A stretch of DNA of 64,000 nucleotides from Hyphomonas sp. UBA5111 (GTDB lineage Bacteria; Pseudomonadota; Alphaproteobacteria; Caulobacterales; Hyphomonadaceae). The notes below the pieces were generated by a model. The model was not told the DNA's origin, did no database searches, and was given only the letters and a program-made list of their open reading frames with translations. The stretch is from contig DHZF01000093.1 of assembly GCA_002414505.1 (NCBI GenBank), positions 1-64,000 on the forward strand. The letters are read 5' to 3'. A program made the translations under genes and the position numbers. Positions 9,262 through 16,907 of this stretch are shown piece after piece. Position 1 is the stretch's first letter. Every line of letters starts with the position of its first letter.

Positions 9262-10481
9262 AGACCAAGCACCATCTTCGCCATGATATTGCGCTGGATC
9301 TCATTCGAGCCGGCATAGATCGATGTTTTCCGGTAGTTGAAATAGCTCGGCGCCACCGGAACCGCATATTGCGGCATGGGCAGGTCGGCATTCGCCCCCG
9401 CCCGCGCAACCGCGAAACTGTCCTTGATGAACGGCGCCGCATACGACCCCGTGGCTTCAAGGATCAGTTCGGTGATGGCCTGTTGCGTATCAGAGCCTTC
9501 GCATTTCAGCATGGAACTCTCAGGCCCAACCGCCTGCCCGGCCGACAAGGCCGAAAAGATCCGCTGCTCGGTCGCGTCCAGGCTGTCGATCTTGATTTCC
9601 ATATTGGCGAGCTTACGGGAGAAATCATGGTCGCGGATGAGCGCCTCACCCTCAGACTGCTCGAGGCTCGCGATCTTGCGCGCCTTGCGCAACATATTCC
9701 GGAGCCCGGGCGCATAGGCATTGCCCCGCTCAAACTGGAGCAGATATTTCGCATAGGTCCAGCCCTTGTTCTCCTCGCCTACCAAGGCCTCGGCAATCGG
9801 AACACGGACATTCTCGAAGAAGACCTGATTGATTTCCTGCTGGCCTTCCAGCGGGCCGTCGAGTGTAGGAAGCGCGGAGATTGTGATTCCGGGCGTCGTC
9901 ATCGGGAATACGATGAAGCTGATCCCTTCCTGCGTCTTGCCTTCTTTAGAGGTCCGCACCAGACAGAAGATCATGTCCGCCCATTGGGCATGCGTGGTCC
10001 AGATCTTGGAACCATTCAGCACATAATCGTCGCCATCGCGGACTGCGCTCATCTGGAGCGAAGCCAGGTCCGATCCTGCGCCCGGCTCGGAATAGCCCTG
10101 GCACCACCAGACATCAGACCGGAGGATGGGCGGCAGGTAATTCGCCTTCTGCTCTTCCGACCCGAAGGCCATGAGAACCGGCGCCACCATGGATATGCCC
10201 ATCGGGCTGACGGTGGGCGTCCCCGCCGCAGACAGCTCCATATTGAGAATATAGCGCTCCGAAGGAGACAGGCCGGGACCGCCATATTTTTCAGGCCAAT
10301 TCGGCGCGACCCAACCTTTTTCGTAAAGTCGCTTCTGCCACTCGACCTGCCCCTCCTTGTCGAGATAGCCATTCTTCGACATGGCCATCTTCGCGCGCAA
10401 TTCGGGCGTGTAAGCTTCGGCGATCCAGTCCCTGACTTCCTGCTGGAATTCAAGGTCTTCCTTGGTAAACGAGAGATCCAT
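9258..10481 (-). CDS. Acyl-CoA dehydrogenase
   Basis: FAD enzyme introducing a 2,3 double bond into an acyl-CoA. The 407-residue protein has the FadE17-like layout: N-terminal helical domain, WCQGYSEPGAGSDLASL (FAD/substrate loop near 130-147), WTTHAQWADM, then the C-terminal IYAGSNEIQRNI. The usual YEG catalytic glutamate of short/medium-chain enzymes is Ala here, so the base must sit elsewhere or be in a partner subunit. It is the middle gene of the operon monooxygenase-like gene (12 bp upstream), acyl-CoA dehydrogenase, MFS transporter (4-bp overlap). The substrate is unknown. A related paralogue lies at 46443-47639. Confidence 0.92.
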   Translation of the reverse strand: MDLSFTKEDLEFQQEVRDWIAEAYTPELRAKMAMSKNGYLDKEGQVEWQKRLYEKGWVAPNWPEKYGGPGLSPSERYILNMELSAAGTPTVSPMGISMVAPVLMAFGSEEQKANYLPPILRSDVWWCQGYSEPGAGSDLASLQMSAVRDGDDYVLNGSKIWTTHAQWADMIFCLVRTSKEGKTQEGISFIVFPMTTPGITISALPTLDGPLEGQQEINQVFFENVRVPIAEALVGEENKGWTYAKYLLQFERGNAYAPGLRNMLRKARKIASLEQSEGEALIRDHDFSRKLANMEIKIDSLDATEQRIFSALSAGQAVGPESSMLKCEGSDTQQAITELILEATGSYAAPFIKDSFAVARAGANADLPMPQYAVPVAPSYFNYRKTSIYAGSNEIQRNIMAKMVLGL

Positions 10482-10493
10482 GGCCGCCTCGGG

Positions 10494-10784
10494 TCAGTCT
10501 ATGCTGTCAAAGTAGGAGATTTCCGGCGCGCCGGCGAGACAGGCTCCGAGGCCCGGTCCAGCCGCCTTGAAGTACTCGGTTTGACCATGCGCTTCGAGAT
10601 CTGCCTGGCTCGCATATTGTTCCATGAAGATATAAGTGTTCGCCTCTTTCTTGGACTTGTAGAGCTGGTAGGTCAGGCACCCCGGCTCATTGGCCTTCAC
10701 TTTCGCCATCAAGTCCTTGGCGACTTGCTCGAACTGATCTTCCTTGCCGTCCTGTATGGTCAGCTTCGCGATAACACCGATCAT
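10494..10784 (-). CDS. Antibiotic biosynthesis monooxygenase (ABM) domain protein, putative quinol monooxygenase
   Basis: Small ferredoxin-like-fold protein of 96 residues. It starts MIGVIAKLTIQDGKEDQFEQ and carries the typical ABM features NEPGCLTYQLYKSKKEANTY and EQYASQADLEAH. Family members (YgiN-like, ActVA-Orf6-like) act as cofactor-free quinol oxygenases or as dimeric binding proteins. It is the first gene of the operon with acyl-CoA dehydrogenase and MFS transporter. Its strong aggagg ribosome binding site is the 3' arm of a perfect hairpin, described separately. Confidence 0.85.
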   Translation of the reverse strand: MIGVIAKLTIQDGKEDQFEQVAKDLMAKVKANEPGCLTYQLYKSKKEANTYIFMEQYASQADLEAHGQTEYFKAAGPGLGACLAGAPEISYFDSID

Positions 10785-10792
10785 GGCAGCTT

Positions 10793-10824
10793 CCTCCTAT
10801 GTGTTTATACCTATCCATAGGAGG
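10793..10824 (-). promoter_or_regulatory. Hairpin covering the ribosome binding site of the ABM operon (or a dyad operator)
   Basis: Two perfect 9-base arms, cctcctatg (10793-10801) and cataggagg (10816-10824), flank a 14-base spacer. Read on the minus strand, the 3' arm contains the aggagg ribosome binding site eight bases before the ATG, and the 5' arm is its exact complement. The mRNA could fold so that translation of the whole operon is shut off. The same dyad could instead be a DNA operator. The repeat is certain; its function is inferred. Confidence 0.6.
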
Positions 10825-10964
10825 TTCGCAGCGGACGGCAAGATTAACGTAAGGGAGGGGAATATTTGCGCATTCATCATGCTTTCAGCTGTGCGACGTC
10901 ATTCCGTCGTAAAAATGGAATGCTTTTTGCTCCCTGAGGGAAGACAAATACTTCAGAGGTCCAA

Positions 10965-12032
10965 ATGCTTGGCGATGTAATGGAAAGAAACGCAGGACGA
11001 CTGGTCAGGGAAGCGCCGGCACAGACAGTGTTGGCGGTCATTCCGACGCTGAACGAAGAACGTCACATCGAAGCGTGCATTCGCTCCCTGATGGATGGCG
11101 ACGAACGCCTGCGCCGGGTGCCACTGACCATCGCAGACGGCGGCAGCACGGACAGGACGGTTGAGATCGTCGAGGGCCTGAAGAGTGAGTTCCCGAATTT
11201 GCGCGTGTTGCACAATCCGAAGCGCTTGCAATCGGCCGCCTTGAATCTCGCTGCGAACCAGCATTCCAGCGAGGAAACCCAATTCCTTATCCGCTGTGAC
11301 GCCCACTCCATATATCCTCGCAATTTCATCATTGATGTCGCGGATGCACTGGAAACAACGCATGCCGCATCGGTCGTCGTGCCGATGGACGCCGTGGGCG
11401 AAACCTGTTTCGAACGCGCCAATGCCTGGGTCGTGGATACGCCCCTTGGATCAGGCGGATCCGCCCATAGGGGCGGGCGGAAGTCTGCCTATGTCGACCA
11501 CGGCCATCATGCCGGATTTGACTTGGCCGTTTTCAAGATGATTGGCGGATATGACGAGACCTTCTCTCACAATGAGGATGCCGAATACGACAAGCGTGTC
11601 GTCCAGGCGGGAGGCCGGATTTTCCTCGACGCCGATATTCGTATCCAATACGTGCCGCGCGGCAGTGTCCGGTCGCTGGCAAAACAGTATTTCAATTATG
11701 GAAAAGGCCGCGCCCGTACGGCTCGCAAGCACCGTCATACGCTGAAATTGCGTCAGGCAATTCCGGTCCTCGCCCTGCTCGCCAGCCTGTTTGGCCTCAT
11801 TGTTTCGCCCGTTTTCTGGCCGGCCCTTCTCCTGCCGGCAGGCTATCTGGGCGTTCTGAGTGCGGCCTCAATTGGCGTCGCGATCTGGAAACGTTCGGCC
11901 TGCGGCCTGTTCGCAGGCCTCGCATCCGGCACCATGCATATGAGTTGGGCGGCCGGTTTTCTGCGCGAGACGTTTTTCCCAAAAAGCGACAAACGCGCCT
12001 TACCTTTGGTTTTCCGTCAAAAAACACTATAA
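10965..12032 (+). CDS. Family 2 glycosyltransferase, ExoA-like
   Basis: Membrane-bound GT-A glycosyltransferase of 355 residues. The N-terminus has VIPTLNEERHIEACIRSLM, the nucleotide-binding segment IADGGSTDRT and the acidic RCDAHSIYP. Further on is GGYDETFSHNEDAEYDKRVVQAGG, the acceptor/base region of succinoglycan ExoA-type enzymes. Two or three hydrophobic segments form the C-terminus (about residues 265-335), placing the catalytic domain on the cytoplasmic face. This is the first gene of the polysaccharide locus, with a close cluster of phosphatase and export lipoprotein downstream. The donor sugar cannot be read from sequence. An aggt-type ribosome binding site lies close to the ATG. 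Confidence 0.88.
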   Translation: MLGDVMERNAGRLVREAPAQTVLAVIPTLNEERHIEACIRSLMDGDERLRRVPLTIADGGSTDRTVEIVEGLKSEFPNLRVLHNPKRLQSAALNLAANQHSSEETQFLIRCDAHSIYPRNFIIDVADALETTHAASVVVPMDAVGETCFERANAWVVDTPLGSGGSAHRGGRKSAYVDHGHHAGFDLAVFKMIGGYDETFSHNEDAEYDKRVVQAGGRIFLDADIRIQYVPRGSVRSLAKQYFNYGKGRARTARKHRHTLKLRQAIPVLALLASLFGLIVSPVFWPALLLPAGYLGVLSAASIGVAIWKRSACGLFAGLASGTMHMSWAAGFLRETFFPKSDKRALPLVFRQKTL

Positions 12033-12057
12033 ATGAGTCATTAATTACAGAGCATCC

Positions 12058-12981
12058 ATGTCCAAGTTGACGCAGCAAATTCAGAAGTCTTTCATCGCGA
12101 GACTGGGCCAGTTGACCCGCTCGACGACGTCTCTGCGTGCGCGGATGCGGAAAGGCTTTGATTCCACCGGGTCGCAAGTGGACACCCCCATCCGGCAGGC
12201 GCCGGTCCAGGTCGCAACGCGCATCACTGAGGCCCCGGAAGGTGAGTGCCTGTATGCGATCGGTGATATTCATGGGCGCCGTGACTTGCTGGAACGGCTC
12301 CTGGAACAGATTGAACAGGATAGCGAAACCCTTCCCGCGGGCACGAAGCGGACCCTGGTCTTTCTGGGCGACTATATTGATCGCGGCCTGCAATCGCGCG
12401 ACGTGATCGATTTGCTGATCAGTGATCGCCTGAAGGACTTCGAGACTGTTTTCCTGATGGGAAATCATGAAGAAGCGCTGCTTCGGTTCCTGAACGATGC
12501 CAATTTCGGCAAGCAATGGGTTCGGTATGGGGGCGGCGAGACGCTTTATTCCTATGGGTTCCAGCCACCTAACACGCGTACCAGCCTGACTTCGCATGAG
12601 GCCATGACAGCGGCCAAGAAGGCCTGGGAAAAAGTCTGGATGGGCTTTCGCGAAAGGCTGCCGAAGGAGCATTTCGAATTCTACAACTCCCTCCAATCCT
12701 ATCACGTGGCGGGGGACTATTTGTTCGTTCATGCCGGTATGCGGCCTGACGTTCCGCTGGAGCAGCAATCGGCACGCGATCTGCTCTGGATCCGGGATGA
12801 GTTCCTCGATGACACAAAGGAATTCGATCACATGGTGGTTCACGGGCATACGCCTGCTGAAGGCGTATTCCGCGACAATCGCCGCATTGGTCTAGACACC
12901 GGCGCCTTCATCAGCGGTCGTCTGTCGGCTGCCAAGCTTTTCAAGACAGATGTCAGCTTTCTGGAAACGAGTCCTGTTTAG
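12058..12981 (+). CDS. PPP-type metallophosphoesterase (serine/threonine protein phosphatase-like)
   Basis: Dinuclear-metal phosphatase of 307 residues with the full motif set: GDIHGRRD (near residue 68), GDYIDRG (near 103), GNHEEA (near 136), FVHAG (near 222) and VVHGHTP (near 260). About 60 residues at the N-terminus are basic and probably disordered. Relatives include bacterial PrpA/PrpB-like protein phosphatases and PrpE-type diadenosine tetraphosphatases. It sits between a glycosyltransferase and the export lipoprotein gene. The locus contains a tyrosine autokinase but no visible low-molecular-weight tyrosine phosphatase, so an opposing role is plausible but unproven. Confidence 0.85.
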   Translation: MSKLTQQIQKSFIARLGQLTRSTTSLRARMRKGFDSTGSQVDTPIRQAPVQVATRITEAPEGECLYAIGDIHGRRDLLERLLEQIEQDSETLPAGTKRTLVFLGDYIDRGLQSRDVIDLLISDRLKDFETVFLMGNHEEALLRFLNDANFGKQWVRYGGGETLYSYGFQPPNTRTSLTSHEAMTAAKKAWEKVWMGFRERLPKEHFEFYNSLQSYHVAGDYLFVHAGMRPDVPLEQQSARDLLWIRDEFLDDTKEFDHMVVHGHTPAEGVFRDNRRIGLDTGAFISGRLSAAKLFKTDVSFLETSPV

Positions 12982-13033
12982 GGATCATTTTACACGGCGG
13001 CCAGTTCCGCCCAACAACGGAGAATATGGGGAC

Positions 13034-13621
13034 ATGATGACTCTTCGCTCAATCTGCACGGCCTTGATGGCTGGCGCCTTCCTGCTTGTGTCAGCCTGTC
13101 AGGCCGGCACGGCCATCCAGCGGTCGGATGCGCCAGACACCAGTTACGAGCAACGCACCGCGCCGGCCTATGTTCTTGGTAATGGGGATCGCCTCCGTGT
13201 GACCGTCTTTGGACATCCGGACCTGTCCGGCGAATTCGACGTGGACGGCTCCGGTGCCATCTCTCTCCCTCTGGTCGGCCAGATCGAGGCCCTCGGTCTG
13301 ACGACGCCTCAACTCGAGACGAAGATCGTCGAGACGCTTGATGGCGATTACATCCTGAACCCCCGCGTCAGCGCAGAAGTGATCAACTACCGGCCCTATT
13401 ACATTCTTGGCGAAGTCGGATCGCCCGGCGAGTACCCGTACAATTCCGGCCTGACCGTCCTGAATGCGGTCGCGGCTGCGGGCGGCTTCACCTATCGCGC
13501 CAACAAGAAGGTTGTTTTCATCAAGAGCGTCGATACCGGCTCGGAAGAAACCTATACGCTGGATACCAACACGGCCGTAAAGCCTGGTGACACGATCCGC
13601 ATCGGCGAGCGTATCTTCTAA
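13034..13621 (+). CDS. Polysaccharide export lipoprotein, Wza/GumB family
   Basis: Periplasmic/outer-membrane polysaccharide export component. I chose the ATG at 13034 because it follows a ggggac ribosome binding site and gives MMTLRSICTALMAGAF..LLVSAC, a lipoprotein signal with its acylated cysteine near residue 22. The longer frame would overlap the phosphatase gene. Next come the poly_export domain (YVLGNGDRLRVTVFGHPDLSG) and an SLBB-type segment (YYILGEVGSPGEYPY). At about 195 residues it is the short form, as in GumB, lacking the long C-terminal barrel helix of E. coli Wza. The outer-membrane beta-barrel at 43608 may supply the pore. A terminator follows immediately. Confidence 0.9.
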   Translation: MMTLRSICTALMAGAFLLVSACQAGTAIQRSDAPDTSYEQRTAPAYVLGNGDRLRVTVFGHPDLSGEFDVDGSGAISLPLVGQIEALGLTTPQLETKIVETLDGDYILNPRVSAEVINYRPYYILGEVGSPGEYPYNSGLTVLNAVAAAGGFTYRANKKVVFIKSVDTGSEETYTLDTNTAVKPGDTIRIGERIF

Positions 13622-13645
13622 GCCGAACTCCCATCCGAATCGATG

Positions 13646-13675
13646 AAAGGGCGGCCCGCACAGGCCGCCCTTTTT
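13646..13675 (+). terminator. Rho-independent terminator after the export lipoprotein gene
   Basis: Stem gggcggcc / ggccgccc extended by A-T pairs, loop cgcaca, followed by a T-run. It ends the 10965-13621 transcription unit. Confidence 0.92.
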
Positions 13676-13983
13676 CATTTTCGCTTGTGCCGGCTTGGGA
13701 CGCGACTGTCCAAAAATCGGTCACCTCTGACACGCGAGGCAAAAATTGCCTCGAACATGCCAATTTTGTGTACAGAATGCTCGATTATTTGCGCTTTACT
13801 TTCCCCTCCCACGCGAAATTAGTCTCTGACGGTTAATTATTTTAATATTTCGCGGTACAGAGATTGCAAACCTCCCTGAAAGAAATAAACATCCAACGGC
13901 ACCTCCGAGTTAACGGCTCGTTAGGAATTGCGCTGGGTGAGGCAGTAAACCCGATGCAAGAGTGTAGATTCTAGGGGACGAAT
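13676..13983 (+). other. Non-coding leader between terminator and sugar transferase gene
   Basis: About 300 bases without a credible reading frame. It includes an AT-rich patch near 13830-13850 (ttaattattttaatatt) and ends in an aggggacg ribosome binding site before the ATG at 13984. It probably contains the promoter and 5' leader of the next unit. No riboswitch was recognised. Confidence 0.5.
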
Positions 13984-14679
13984 ATGGGTTTGAGACTTTC
14001 AAAAGAGTCACGCGAAGTGGAGATGGCTACGTATGCTTCGCTGAGGCATTCCCCAAAACATCTGGGGCCCAATCTCTCTGCCAAGCGTCTTTTTGACGTT
14101 GTCGCCGCGTCTTGTGCTCTCTTGTTCACTGGCCCCCTGATCCTCACCATCGCAATCCTCATCCGGCTCCAGGATGGTGCTCCGGCGGTTTTCAAACAAA
14201 CCCGCCAAGGCAAGGATGGAAGGCCGTTCGATTGCTACAAGCTGCGGTCCATGGTCCCCGATGCCGGTGCGCAACTCCAGCACCTTCTGGCAACAGATCC
14301 AGAAGCCCGGCGTGAATGGGCTGAAACGCAAAAGCTGACCAACGACCCCCGCATCACCCCGCTTGGGCAATTCATCCGCAAAAGCTCCATCGATGAGCTT
14401 CCGCAACTGGTCAACGTGATCCGAGGAGATATGTCTCTGGTCGGGCCACGCCCAATCGTGGAAAACGAAATCGCGAAGTATGGCGATAGCTACAAGCATT
14501 ATTGTGCGGTTCGTCCTGGACTGACAGGGCTCTGGCAAGTTCGCGGCCGCAGCGATACGTCCTATGACAGTCGTGTTGCCATGGATGTGGAATACGCCCG
14601 CGAGCAATCCTTCTTGACGGACATCAAGATTATCCTGCTCACCGTTCCGGCTGTATTCAAGTCCAAAGGCGCTCGCTGA
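13984..14679 (+). CDS. Polyprenyl-phosphate sugar-1-phosphate transferase (priming enzyme, ExoY/PssY-like)
   Basis: Starts repeat-unit assembly by moving a sugar-1-phosphate from its NDP donor to undecaprenyl phosphate at the inner membrane. The 231-residue length fits the short ExoY-type forms with one membrane helix (about residues 38-60) and a cytoplasmic catalytic domain. Family signatures are AKRLFDVVAASCALL, FKQTRQGKDGRPFDCYKLRSM, KSSIDELPQLVNVIRGDMS, VGPRP and RPGLTGLWQVRGRS. The RSDTSYDSRVAMD segment is of the galactose/glucose-phosphate transferase kind, but the sugar is uncertain. It appears to be transcribed alone: a roughly 530-bp gap follows. Confidence 0.93.
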   Translation: MGLRLSKESREVEMATYASLRHSPKHLGPNLSAKRLFDVVAASCALLFTGPLILTIAILIRLQDGAPAVFKQTRQGKDGRPFDCYKLRSMVPDAGAQLQHLLATDPEARREWAETQKLTNDPRITPLGQFIRKSSIDELPQLVNVIRGDMSLVGPRPIVENEIAKYGDSYKHYCAVRPGLTGLWQVRGRSDTSYDSRVAMDVEYAREQSFLTDIKIILLTVPAVFKSKGAR

Positions 14680-14779
14680 ATTCGTACTCCTGCGGCCAGC
14701 TTCAGGCTTGGGAGACCGGCCTTGCAAGCCATGATGCCACGAGAGAACTTGCCAGCATTGTCGCGCAACAGAACCAGCC

Positions 14780-14965
14780 TCAGCCAATCATCTTCAAATA
14801 GCTGAAATCGGCCTGTCCGAGCGAGTCTGGTACCATAGTCATTTCGTCGAATTTGTCGGTGAGTTTCGGGTGCAGGGTATTCCATTCGATCTCCTGCACA
14901 CCCTCGATCACGCTTTTCCTGCCAGCGTCCCGAACACTATATCGTAGCGGCCATTTTGCTGGATC
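14780..14965 (-). pseudogene. Possible decayed coding fragment in the 14680-15211 gap
   Basis: The 532-bp gap between sugar transferase and acetyltransferase genes has no complete gene. On the minus strand, 14780-14965 is open for about 61 codons and reads like real protein (for example EGVQEIEWNTLHPKLTDKF). It meets an in-frame stop, and a protein-like reading then continues in another frame towards 14690. No family was recognised and no good start codon or ribosome binding site is visible. It may be the tail of a lost gene or chance. Confidence 0.2.
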
Positions 14966-15211
14966 TCAGCAGAGGCGCCATGACGACACCCGAAACGAGT
15001 TGCCTCATCGTCCGCTATCCTCACCCGCCCCGCACTCATCTTCACCTTTGGCGCAATTACGTGCCAAAATAGCAATGACAGTCAAAAAAATAGAGCCTCT
15101 ATTTGGCATGATGATTGCTCTCAGAAGATCAGGGCTCTAACGATTACGGAGAGGTTTCGACCTTTTCCACACCCGGCTGAGAGAGACGAACTACGACCGG
15201 ATTTAAAGAAG

Positions 15212-15823
15212 ATGGCAACAGACAGTTTTGCGGCAGAGAATGTGGAGCCCACCCTGAAGGGGCCTGACCTGGTTCGCAGTGTGGGGTTCTGGAAGCTGGT
15301 TGGCGAAGATTTCGCCACCCATGGAAAACAATTGTTTGCCCCTGGATTCCACGCAATGCTCGTCTATCGGTGGGGCACTTGGGCCATGTCGATCCGTTTC
15401 CGGCCCATCAAGTTTCCGATGCTCCTGATCTACGTGGTTTTCCAGCGTTTCGTTCGAAATTTCTATGGTATCGAACTGGAAAGAAACGTACGTCTGGGCC
15501 GCAGAGTGCAGCTGGTTCACCAGCACGGGATCGTTATTCACAAATACGCCCAGATAGGCAATGACGTTATGATCCGGCACAGTGTCACATTCGGCATGGC
15601 CATCGAATGGATTGTTGGACACGGACCAATCATAGGTAGCCGCGTCTCCATCAGTCCCGGGGTCGTTGTTGCCGGAAACATCGTAATCGGTGACGACGTG
15701 TCGATCGGCCCGAACTGTACGGTGACGCAGAATGTGCCGGCGGGAAGAACCCTGTTTATCCCGCCTCCAAGGTCAATCCCAAAGCCTGAATATGCTCAGG
15801 ACAAGGAGCCTACTGAAACATAG
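15212..15823 (+). CDS. Left-handed beta-helix acetyltransferase, serine O-acetyltransferase-like
   Basis: Hexapeptide-repeat acyltransferase of 203 residues. The C-terminal two thirds shows the imperfect hexad pattern (IVIHKYAQIGNDVMI, VSISPGVVVAGNIVIGDDVSI) with the catalytic-type histidine in VHQHGIVIH. The layout resembles CysE/WbbJ-like enzymes found in surface-polysaccharide loci, where they O-acetylate sugars with acetyl-CoA. The location between a priming transferase and an acyl-activation cassette supports that role over cysteine synthesis. The start is preceded by an aagaag ribosome binding site. Confidence 0.85.
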   Translation: MATDSFAAENVEPTLKGPDLVRSVGFWKLVGEDFATHGKQLFAPGFHAMLVYRWGTWAMSIRFRPIKFPMLLIYVVFQRFVRNFYGIELERNVRLGRRVQLVHQHGIVIHKYAQIGNDVMIRHSVTFGMAIEWIVGHGPIIGSRVSISPGVVVAGNIVIGDDVSIGPNCTVTQNVPAGRTLFIPPPRSIPKPEYAQDKEPTET

Positions 15824-15891
15824 GCCAACCACCAAAGTGTCACATCAATCCTGAATACAACACTGCCGCTCAAGACAAGGAACTGCTAGGA

Positions 15892-16200
15892 ATGAGCCTT
15901 CAACGAACTGATGCCCTCCAGGCGATTTACAACGCTATCGAGGAGATGAACCCACAACTCAAGCCGGAACGTCAGTTGCAGGCCGCAGAAGACGCCGTGA
16001 TCTATGGCGAGAGCGCCCCGCTCGATTCCCTTGACCTCGTGAACCTGATAATGGCCGTTGAACAGCACATCATGGACCTGACGGGTGATGAACTGGTGCT
16101 CGCCAGCGAAGCAGCAATGTCTCGCAAGCGCAGTCCTTATCGCTCTGTAGGCGCCCTTGCAGATTACGCAATCGAACTTGCCAGCGAGCCAGCCGCTTAA
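15892..16200 (+). CDS. Acyl carrier protein-like protein
   Basis: 102-residue carrier protein. The phosphopantetheine attachment serine is recognisable in APLDSLDLVNLIMAVEQ near residue 43, in the usual position at the start of helix II. It is somewhat longer than housekeeping AcpP (about 78 residues) and less acidic. It is the first of four tightly packed genes (1-bp overlap with the SDR, then 3-bp gap and 4-bp overlap), so it is very probably dedicated to the adenylating ligase encoded two genes downstream. An agga ribosome binding site precedes the ATG. Confidence 0.82.
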   Translation: MSLQRTDALQAIYNAIEEMNPQLKPERQLQAAEDAVIYGESAPLDSLDLVNLIMAVEQHIMDLTGDELVLASEAAMSRKRSPYRSVGALADYAIELASEPAA

Positions 16201-16904
16201 TGTCCAGTGATAAGCCAGTCATGATCATTACCGGGACCCGCAAGGGTATCGGACGTTTTCTCTCCGAGCATTTTCTTGCAGAAGGCTGGATCGTCGCGGG
16301 CTGCAGCCGTGGCGAAAGCGACCTTCAGCACGAAAATTACCGACATTTCTGCCTGGATGTAGCGGATGAAAAGGCCGTAACCGGGATGACACGCGCCATA
16401 ACGCGCGAGTTTGGTCGGGTCGATGTGCTGCTGAATAATGCCGGCATTGCCAGCATGAACCACGCACTCCTCACGCCTAAGTCGACCTTGGAGCGCATCT
16501 TTCAAACCAACGTATTCGGCACCTACCTGTTTTGCCGTGAGGCCGCGAAAGCCATGGGCCGGCGCAAGTATGGCCGTATCGTGAACTTCGCCACTGTCGC
16601 AACACCGCTGAAGCTTGAGGGCGAAGCCGTATATGCAGCTTCCAAGGCGGCCGTTGTGTCCCTCACAGAGGTGCTGGCACGGGAGTTTTCCGGTCTGGGA
16701 GTCACCGTCAATGCCGTTGGCCCCACACCTGTTCCCACCGACCTTGTTGGGTCAGTCCCGGAAGAAAAGATGACGGCCCTTATCGCCCGCCAGGCCATCC
16801 CCCGCTATGGCGAAATGCGCGACGTCCTGAATGTGATCGATTTCTTCATCCGTCCGGAATCGGACTTTGTGACCGGACAAACCCTATACCTTGGCGGTGT
16901 CTGA
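16200..16904 (+). CDS. Short-chain dehydrogenase/reductase (FabG-like)
   Basis: Classical SDR of 234 residues. The cofactor motif is TGTRKGIG near residues 10-17, NNAG lies near 83, and the active-site Tyr-Lys pair is in YAASK near 146-150. Thirteen residues before the Tyr, where the catalytic serine belongs, the sequence reads NFATVAT, so a threonine takes that place. The likely role is reduction of a 3-oxoacyl group on the neighbouring carrier protein or of a sugar precursor. Its start overlaps the ACP stop by one base and the ligase gene begins 3 bp later. Confidence 0.9.
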   Translation: MSSDKPVMIITGTRKGIGRFLSEHFLAEGWIVAGCSRGESDLQHENYRHFCLDVADEKAVTGMTRAITREFGRVDVLLNNAGIASMNHALLTPKSTLERIFQTNVFGTYLFCREAAKAMGRRKYGRIVNFATVATPLKLEGEAVYAASKAAVVSLTEVLAREFSGLGVTVNAVGPTPVPTDLVGSVPEEKMTALIARQAIPRYGEMRDVLNVIDFFIRPESDFVTGQTLYLGGV

Positions 16905-16907
16905 TCA

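Noticed and set aside
9369-10820. 483-codon plus-strand open frame opposite the acyl-CoA dehydrogenase and ABM genes
   Set aside because: Composition is Arg/His/Asp rich with no family features, and it spans two well-supported genes on the opposite strand.
13676-13983. Riboswitch or small RNA before the sugar transferase gene
   Set aside because: The region is AT-rich and long enough, but I found no conserved riboswitch core or strong nested hairpins.
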